64,000 nt of DNA from Vitellaria paradoxa (taxonomy: Eukaryota > Streptophyta > Magnoliopsida > Ericales > Sapotaceae), in assembly GCA_019916065.1 (NCBI GenBank), contig CM034240.1, forward strand, positions 49,066,372-49,130,371. The letters are read 5' to 3'. Position numbers and translations under genes: made by a program. Below are positions 58,599-64,000 of this stretch, piece by piece (position 1 is the stretch's first letter; every line of letters begins with the position of its first letter). The notes beneath the pieces were generated by a model that had not been told where the DNA came from, ran no database searches, and saw nothing but the letters and a program-made list of their open reading frames with translations.

Positions 58599-60737
58599 AT
58601 GGATCCACCACGTGAAGGAGGCTCAAGCACCAGACCCCCTTGGTTTGATGGCTCAAACTATTCATACTGGAAGGTACGAATGCAAGCTTTTCTTTTGGGA
58701 ATTAATTACAGAGTCTGGATGTCAATAGTTAAAGGATGGGAAGAACCGACCCATGAAGTTGACGGAAGAATCGAACAAAAGTCAATTCAGACATGGACTA
58801 AAACTGAGCAAGAGAGTTCGGAGTGGAACTTCAAAGCCTTGAGTGCCATATTTTCTGCAGTTTGCCCTAATGAATTCTGCCGCATCTCAAGTTGTACGAG
58901 TGCCCGAAAAGCGTGGTTAATTCTCCAAAGTACACATGAAGGGAACGAACAAGTCAAAACCAGCAAGCTTCAAAAACTCACTTCTGAGTTTGAGGGACTA
59001 AGGATGAATGAAGACGAAAGATTTGATGACTTTTATGTCCGGCTCAGTCACATTGTTAATTCATGCCATAACCTTGGAGAACCTATTCCAGAATACAAAG
59101 TGGTACGTAAAATTTTACGTTCTCTTCCACGAGTGTTTGATTCTAAAGTCACAGCAATAGAAGAAGTCAGAGATGTGAACTCCATGAGAATAGAAGACCT
59201 TGTGGGATCCTTGCAAACGTTTGAAGCAAATATGGTGAAACCTCGCAAAGCGTCAAAAGGTATTGCTCTAAAGACAGTGGAAGAAGAAAGTGATAAAGAG
59301 GAGTCGGATAAAGAAATGGCGCTTGGGGCTAAACGATTCGTGAGATATATGAGGAAGAAGGGTTTATTTAATAAGAATAACAAGAATGAGTCACAAACTC
59401 AAGAAAAAGGAAAGAAAATCAAGAAGATTGAATCTGGGGAAGAAAACAAGAAGAACAAGGTCAAGTGTTTTGAGTGTCACGGATATGGACATTTTGCTCA
59501 AGACTGTGCAAACAAAAAGATGAAAAAGAAGCAAGTCAAAGTCATGAACGCTACATTAGATGATGAATCCAGTTCAGATGAATCATCTTCATCAGCATCC
59601 TCAAACGATGAAGGTAATTTTGTTGCTTTTATGGCGTCTCACTCTTCGTCTGCAGGAACAGCTTCTGGATCTCAAAGCGACACTGATATATCAAGTCATG
59701 AAGATGATGACTCTGAGGATGAATTCAACAATGATTTGCAAGTAGCATATGATGCTCTCATTGTCGAATACAGTAAGGTAAAGAAACAAAGACAAGCCCA
59801 ACATACTCGCAACAGTAAACTCCGAAGTGAACGAGATTCCTTGAAGACAGAGAATGAAAAACTCACAGGTAAAATATCTATTTTAGAATCTGACAAAACT
59901 TCTCAGTCTCATAGTGCAGAAAAGTTCAAAGAAAAACTTGAAGAAAAGAATAAAAAGATCGATGAATTGGAGAAAGCTGTTGAAGAACTTCAGGATGAGG
60001 TTAGTAAGCTGAAAGAAAAGATCAAGAGTGATGAGAAGATAATTGAAAGAATGAACTCCAGTTCACAAAAACTTGAAGAAATTTGGAGCCAACAACGAAC
60101 ACATGGAGACAAAACAGGCTTAGGCTACACTGAAGGGAAAAATACAATTGTTTCATCATCATCAGCGCCTTCAGTAGTAGAAGAAGTTGTTTCAAAACCT
60201 GCAGCCAATCCCAAGACCTTCCATAAGTCTGCTGCACCACCAAAGAAGAGTTTTGAAAAGAATAAACACTATCAGTATCCTCTTCACATAGTGAAAGGTA
60301 CGCATTTTGCTAGATCCCAATCCTTTGTACCTGTTTGTCACCATTGTGGAATCAAAGGTCATATACGCCCCAACTGTCACAAACTCTATGGTCTTCCTTT
60401 AAACCATGTTAAAAATTTTTCAAAAAACCCTGAGCCTAGAGTCCCTGTGAAGAATAAATTTCAAGTGTTTTCAAAATTTTCAGAAGATTATTACAAAAAC
60501 TCACATTCTTTTCAAAAACAAAACAGTCTAATATTTCGAAGACGTACAAATTTCAAAATAGTTGAGAAAAAGAATTTTCATAAAAGTCAAAAACGTGAGG
60601 AAAAACCTGTCAAGACAACTGGTCTTAAAACTAGAGCTATTTGGGTTAGAAAGTCAGATTTAAATTATTTTGTTTCACAAAATGCCCTTCGCTTTGAGTC
60701 TCTAAGAAAATATGTAGGCATTTGTACACACCATTGA
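58599..60737 (+). CDS. gag: Copia gag polyprotein with two zinc knuckles and a coiled coil
   Basis: A 712-residue intact frame starting 42 bp after the PBS. Residues 1 to about 215 form the Copia capsid region (DUF4219/UBN2-like: WFDGSNYSYWKVRM, KAWLILQSTHEGNEQVKTSK, ILRSLPRVFDSKVTAI). A first CCHC zinc knuckle lies at 290-303 (CFECHGYGHFAQDC), a Ser/Asp-rich stretch at about 325-385, a long coiled coil at about 395-495, and a second knuckle at 580-593 (CHHCGIKGHIRPNC). The tail ends just where the protease would begin in a full element. Capsid proteins of this kind package element RNA. It is uninterrupted, in keeping with the young LTRs. A full-length relative must supply pol. Confidence 0.93.
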   Translation: MDPPREGGSSTRPPWFDGSNYSYWKVRMQAFLLGINYRVWMSIVKGWEEPTHEVDGRIEQKSIQTWTKTEQESSEWNFKALSAIFSAVCPNEFCRISSCTSARKAWLILQSTHEGNEQVKTSKLQKLTSEFEGLRMNEDERFDDFYVRLSHIVNSCHNLGEPIPEYKVVRKILRSLPRVFDSKVTAIEEVRDVNSMRIEDLVGSLQTFEANMVKPRKASKGIALKTVEEESDKEESDKEMALGAKRFVRYMRKKGLFNKNNKNESQTQEKGKKIKKIESGEENKKNKVKCFECHGYGHFAQDCANKKMKKKQVKVMNATLDDESSSDESSSSASSNDEGNFVAFMASHSSSAGTASGSQSDTDISSHEDDDSEDEFNNDLQVAYDALIVEYSKVKKQRQAQHTRNSKLRSERDSLKTENEKLTGKISILESDKTSQSHSAEKFKEKLEEKNKKIDELEKAVEELQDEVSKLKEKIKSDEKIIERMNSSSQKLEEIWSQQRTHGDKTGLGYTEGKNTIVSSSSAPSVVEEVVSKPAANPKTFHKSAAPPKKSFEKNKHYQYPLHIVKGTHFARSQSFVPVCHHCGIKGHIRPNCHKLYGLPLNHVKNFSKNPEPRVPVKNKFQVFSKFSEDYYKNSHSFQKQNSLIFRRRTNFKIVEKKNFHKSQKREEKPVKTTGLKTRAIWVRKSDLNYFVSQNALRFESLRKYVGICTHH

Positions 60738-61904
60738 AATCTAAAAGATAAGTTAGAAGTTCATTGATTAAGTTGAAAATATTTTATGACTTCTATACTG
60801 TTACCTGTACATTAAATCTTCCAAATTCATCGATTTCAATGAGTTCATAATTTTCGCATTCCTTGTAAATTGATACGAAGTGTTTTGGTTATTTTTGTCA
60901 TAATTTTGAAGTGCTTCCTATTACACTTGACTGTACATGCATATATCTCTTTCTCTTCTTTTCCATGAATCAAGGGTTATTGTTTGATGTGTTTAAAAAA
61001 TGTTGAGGAGCCTGATATGTGCATATCAAAGTTATGCATCATATAAATTAAAAAAAAAAAAAAAAAAACAAACAAACAAACAAACTTGGAAAGGGCTACC
61101 GGTGGGACCAGTGAGAAGCCCCTTAATGACTCGTTGATTGTTAAGGAATAGCTACCTGCCCATAAGCGTGTGAAAGCCGCCAAGTGTTTAAAAAAAAAAA
61201 AAAAAAAGGAAGATTGGCTCTCAATTCATTTGGTACATCAAATTTAACTTTTTGAGTCTATGATTTGTTTGAGGGGGAGCCTATATGTATATTATAGTCA
61301 AAAACTCACACGTGCACAAGCATTTGTTCAATTTTATGACTTATTTCACCTCACGACACAAAATTGAAAATTTTCTTGGAAAATCAAAATGTGAATCTTT
61401 GAATTTATGAAGGGTGCGAGATTGATGTACATGCATTGGCATAGTGGAATTAAATTTTTTTTTAACATTTTTTAGTGAATTCTTCTACTGTCTCTTTTTA
61501 GTTTTGATTGTCTGTGTCCAAATCTGCACTTACACGTATTTTCCTGCGAGCCTCGTAGGCAGGGCGCAGGATGTCCTCCCTCACATTATTCTGATGTCAC
61601 ACTTAGAAGAGGTCGTGTCATGTATGCCATACTCATGGGTCTTCGGTTTGATCTTGCCTTATTTTTGTGCACTTGTCATTTCCATATCAAAAAGGGGGAG
61701 TCATTTCAAGTTATGTATGTAATATGTGAACGTGTTTCGGCTATGGCATGATATTTTATGTATAATATGCTTTGGTAATGATATCATTGATCATTTCTAT
61801 ATTATTCCACATGGTGCCTTGATGTGTGTGTTCAGTACGTGCAGAATTTGAGCAGAATTTAAAATTTAACTTAAGTTTTGATATGGAATTGCCAAGGGGG
61901 AGAT
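60738..61904 (+). other. Non-coding 3' interior with three polypurine-like tracts
   Basis: No pol and no env-like frame. Purine tracts GAGGGGGAG (61271), AAAGGGGGAG (61691) and AAGGGGGAGAT (61894-61904, the one used) recur, a trait described for Sireviruses. Poly-A runs at about 61049-61068 and 61190-61207 border a 120-bp stretch and may mark the rearrangement that removed pol. Confidence 0.7.
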
Positions 61905-62763
61905 TGTAAAGTCTTGTGGCAAATCCAATCAAAATCTTAGTTAAATTAGGAATGCTATTCAAGTTTCCTAAAGTGATGCAAATTGAAGATTTGAAGAATT
62001 CTAAACAATTAAGGAGATAAAATGAATCAAGTTGACCAAGATTTTGAAGAATTCTAATTGGTGTGAAGGATTACAAAACCTAATGGAATTCGGACGCAGC
62101 CTTCTGGAACATGAATGGAATTCCAATGTACCTCGCAGGCACGGCGCAGGGAGCGCGCGGGTGCGCCCCAAGCACGCAGGCAGCCCGAAGGGAGCGTGCG
62201 GGTGCGCCAAGATGTCTCAGAAATTCCAGTGAGGTCCGCAGGCTGGAGGATGGGAGCGCGAGGGTGCGCCAGTGTTATTTTCTAAAGCATAAAAATTCCA
62301 GTGCAGGTCGCAGGCTGGAGGATGGGAGCGCGAGGGATCGAGTTATGAATATTTTGTTCGGATTCAATTTCCTATTTTGCCAAACTAGGGCAACTTTGTA
62401 ATCCTATATATATGTGAAACCAACTCTGTAATTGTAAGAGGTGGGAAAACATATTATAGGGACCTAGAGAAAGAGTCTTTGGGTGTTGAGAGCTTTCATG
62501 TTCTTTCTCTAAATTTATCTTGTATTTTCTTTTCACTTTCTGTGTGAGGCAGAAAGCCTACTTGTAGGGTTTATCGAGTGATTCGAGCAAGAGTGACGAA
62601 AGGATTCGTACGAGTGATTCGTAGAGAGTCTGAGTAGAGTCTTGTAACCCGTTGATAGTGGGATTGTAAATAGAGGTTTTTCTCCCTGTGATAGGGTTTC
62701 CTCGTTATTCTCTTGTGTGATTACTTTCACTGTGTGTGTGATTGTGTGGGTTTGGAATTTTCA
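61905..62763 (+). repeat. 3' LTR of the gag-only element
   Basis: 859 bp, nearly identical to the 5' LTR apart from one fewer 41-bp unit and a handful of point differences. Confidence 0.95.
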
Positions 62764-64000
62764 CACTTCACCCTTCTAAACTAAGTCTCTTACTAAATGA
62801 TACTTCCTCTCTATGTGTTTCCCTTTCTTGTGATATCTGGGTTCTTTTGATTGTGCTACTGCCCCACTATTGTCACAGTAAAGAATAATAGGCATGCTAA
62901 CACTGTGAACCACACTAAGTTCCATAAGGAACTTACAAAGCCACACAGCCTCTTTTGTAGCTTCTGAAGCTGTTACATATTCGGCTTCCATGGTGGAATC
63001 TACGATGCATGTCTGCTTCACACTCCTCCAACTTACAGCTCCACCACCCAAAGTAAACACATATCCCGAAGTCGATCTTCTGTTATCTATATCTGCCTGA
63101 AAGTCAGAATCTATATATCCAATGCGTACAAGATCTTCACTGCAATACACAAGCATATAATCTCTTGTTCTCCGAAGATACTTAAGTATATGCTTTACTG
63201 CAACCCAATGCTCTGGTCCTGGATTAGACTGATATCTACTGACCATTCCTACTGCATAGCAAATATCTGGTCTAGTACATAGCACAGCATACATCAAACT
63301 CCCTACTGCCGAAGCATAAGGAACTCGTTTCATGCTTTCTATCTCCTGAGGAGTCTTAGGAGACTGATCTTGAGATAGACCAACTCGATGTCTGAAAGGA
63401 AGCAATCCTTTCTTGGAGTCTTGCATAGAGTACTCGACTATTATTTTGTCTATGTAAGTAGTTTGGGATAACCCTAATATCCTATTCTTGCGATCTCGTA
63501 ATAACTTGATCCCAAGGATATAACTGGCTTCCCCTAGGTCTTTCATATCAAATTTGCTTGATAACCAGACTTTTACTGTTGATAATACTCCCACATCATT
63601 ACCAATGAGTAAGATATCATCAACATACAAGACCAGAAAAACTATCAACCTGCCGTCTATCTTCTTATAAACACATGGTTCATCAGGATTTTGTTCAAAA
63701 CCAAAAGACTTGGCTGCTTGATCAAATCTGATGTTCCATGATCTAGAAGCTTGTTTAAACCCATAGATAGACTTTTGCAGTTTGCAGACCTTATGTTCTT
63801 AGCCTTTAGCTATAAAACCATCTGGTTGTATCATATAGATGCTTTCATCAAGATCGCCATTTAGAAAAGCGGTCTTGACATCCATTTGCCAAATCTCATA
63901 ATCTAGATTTGCTGCAATGGATAAGAGAATTATGATAGATTTAAGCATGGCTACTGGCAAGAAGGTTTCCTCATAATCGATACCTTCTTTCTGAGTATAA
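62764..64000 (-). pseudogene. Copia pol: reverse transcriptase and RNase H, two stops
   Basis: Minus strand from 64000 down: RT fingers and palm (DYEETFLPVA, WQMDVKTAFLNGDLDESIYM, KSIYGFKQASRSW), the catalytic YVDDILL box at about 63605-63625, the connection (ASYILGIKLL, VGSLMYAVLCTRPDICYAVG) and RNase H (GYIDSDFQADIDNRRSTSGY, DSTMEAEYVTASE, HIERKYHLVRDLV). TAA at 63799-63801 and TAG at 62773-62775 interrupt an otherwise open frame; at both sites family members usually have a Gln codon, so each fits a C-to-T change. The last part of the protein is at 57515-57642. The window ends inside RT. Confidence 0.93.

Larger units (their letters stand above)
57643..62763 (+). mobile_element. Gag-only Copia element (TR-GAG type, Sirevirus-like), 5.12 kb
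   Basis: LTRs at 57643-58542 (900 bp) and 61905-62763 (859 bp) both run TGTAAAGTC to GGAATTTTCA. CACTT flanks the element on both sides (57638-57642, 62764-62768), so it is an intact insertion. A tRNA-Met PBS follows the left LTR and a polypurine tract precedes the right one. The interior encodes a gag protein only; protease, integrase and reverse transcriptase are absent. LTRs differ by about five substitutions plus one 41-bp repeat unit, so insertion was recent. It would need enzymes from a related full-length element. Confidence 0.93.
56042..64000 (-). mobile_element. Ty1/Copia retrotransposon, minus strand, interrupted, runs off the window
   Basis: Its 3' LTR lies at 56042-57500, followed in minus orientation by a polypurine tract (AGTGGGAGAT complement at 57501-57510) and the end of pol. 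Pol is split by a younger LTR element at 57643-62763 and continues at 62764-64000 with RNase H and reverse transcriptase. The 5' LTR, gag, protease and integrase must lie beyond 64000. It inserted into the second subtilase. Confidence 0.92.

Noticed and set aside
1..64000. CRISPR array, bacterial operons, tRNA or rRNA genes, viral genome insertion
   Set aside because: No regularly spaced repeats with unique spacers, no cloverleaf candidates, no rRNA motifs; the reverse transcriptases seen are LTR-retrotransposon types.

Overview
The window is nuclear DNA from a flowering plant, most likely a eudicot. It is strongly AT-rich, its genes use plant-type GT-AG introns, and it carries a plant subtilase of the SBT type together with the mixed transposon load usual for plant intergenic DNA (Copia, Gypsy, TRIM, CACTA, hAT, Tourist-like MITEs). 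No species can be named from the sequence alone. I saw no rRNA, tRNA, CRISPR or organellar genes.

Only one host gene looks intact: an intronless secreted subtilisin-like protease at 9205-11511 (+). A second, closely related copy starts at 54772 (+) about 45.6 kb away. It is dead: a TCG-to-TAG stop at codon 264 and a Copia retrotransposon inserted at 56042. Both copies share the proximal promoter, and parts of the DNA further upstream also match (near 2.9 kb and 41.45 kb), so the locus looks like a segmental duplication later filled with transposons. A decayed mitochondrial uncoupling-protein gene fragment lies at 34045-34889 (-).

Layout: 1-9 kb, AT-rich repeats and a small TRIM element with a MITE inside it. 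9.2-11.5 kb, subtilase. 12.1-17.7 kb, a non-autonomous CACTA element containing a MITE and an hAT element with a perfect 8-bp target duplication. 18.3-27.2 kb, a Ty3/Gypsy element of the Tat type on the minus strand with decayed pol (23.7-27.2 kb), a plus-strand antisense ORF ending in a coiled coil (20.5-22.6 kb), 40-bp tandem repeats and a second Gypsy fragment nested inside. 27.2-33.2 kb, LTR pieces, CACTA-type subterminal repeats and MITEs. 34-36.3 kb, UCP fragment and a GC-rich block. 37.3-40.7 kb, another CACTA end and a decayed hAT transposase. 42551-53722, a complete 11.2-kb CACTA (En/Spm) transposon with matching ends, a 3-bp target duplication and both partner genes, each spoiled by one stop codon. 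54.8-64 kb, the second subtilase, the Copia element that broke it, and inside that Copia element a young 5.1-kb LTR element (57643-62763) that encodes only gag.

The most informative objects are the CACTA element with an internal duplication in its second gene, the gag-only Copia/Sirevirus-like element with almost identical LTRs and three polypurine-like tracts, the antisense ORF of the Tat element, and the datable nesting order at the broken subtilase. I found no evidence for a new enzyme system outside mobile DNA. Coordinates, splice sites and reading frames were worked out by eye.
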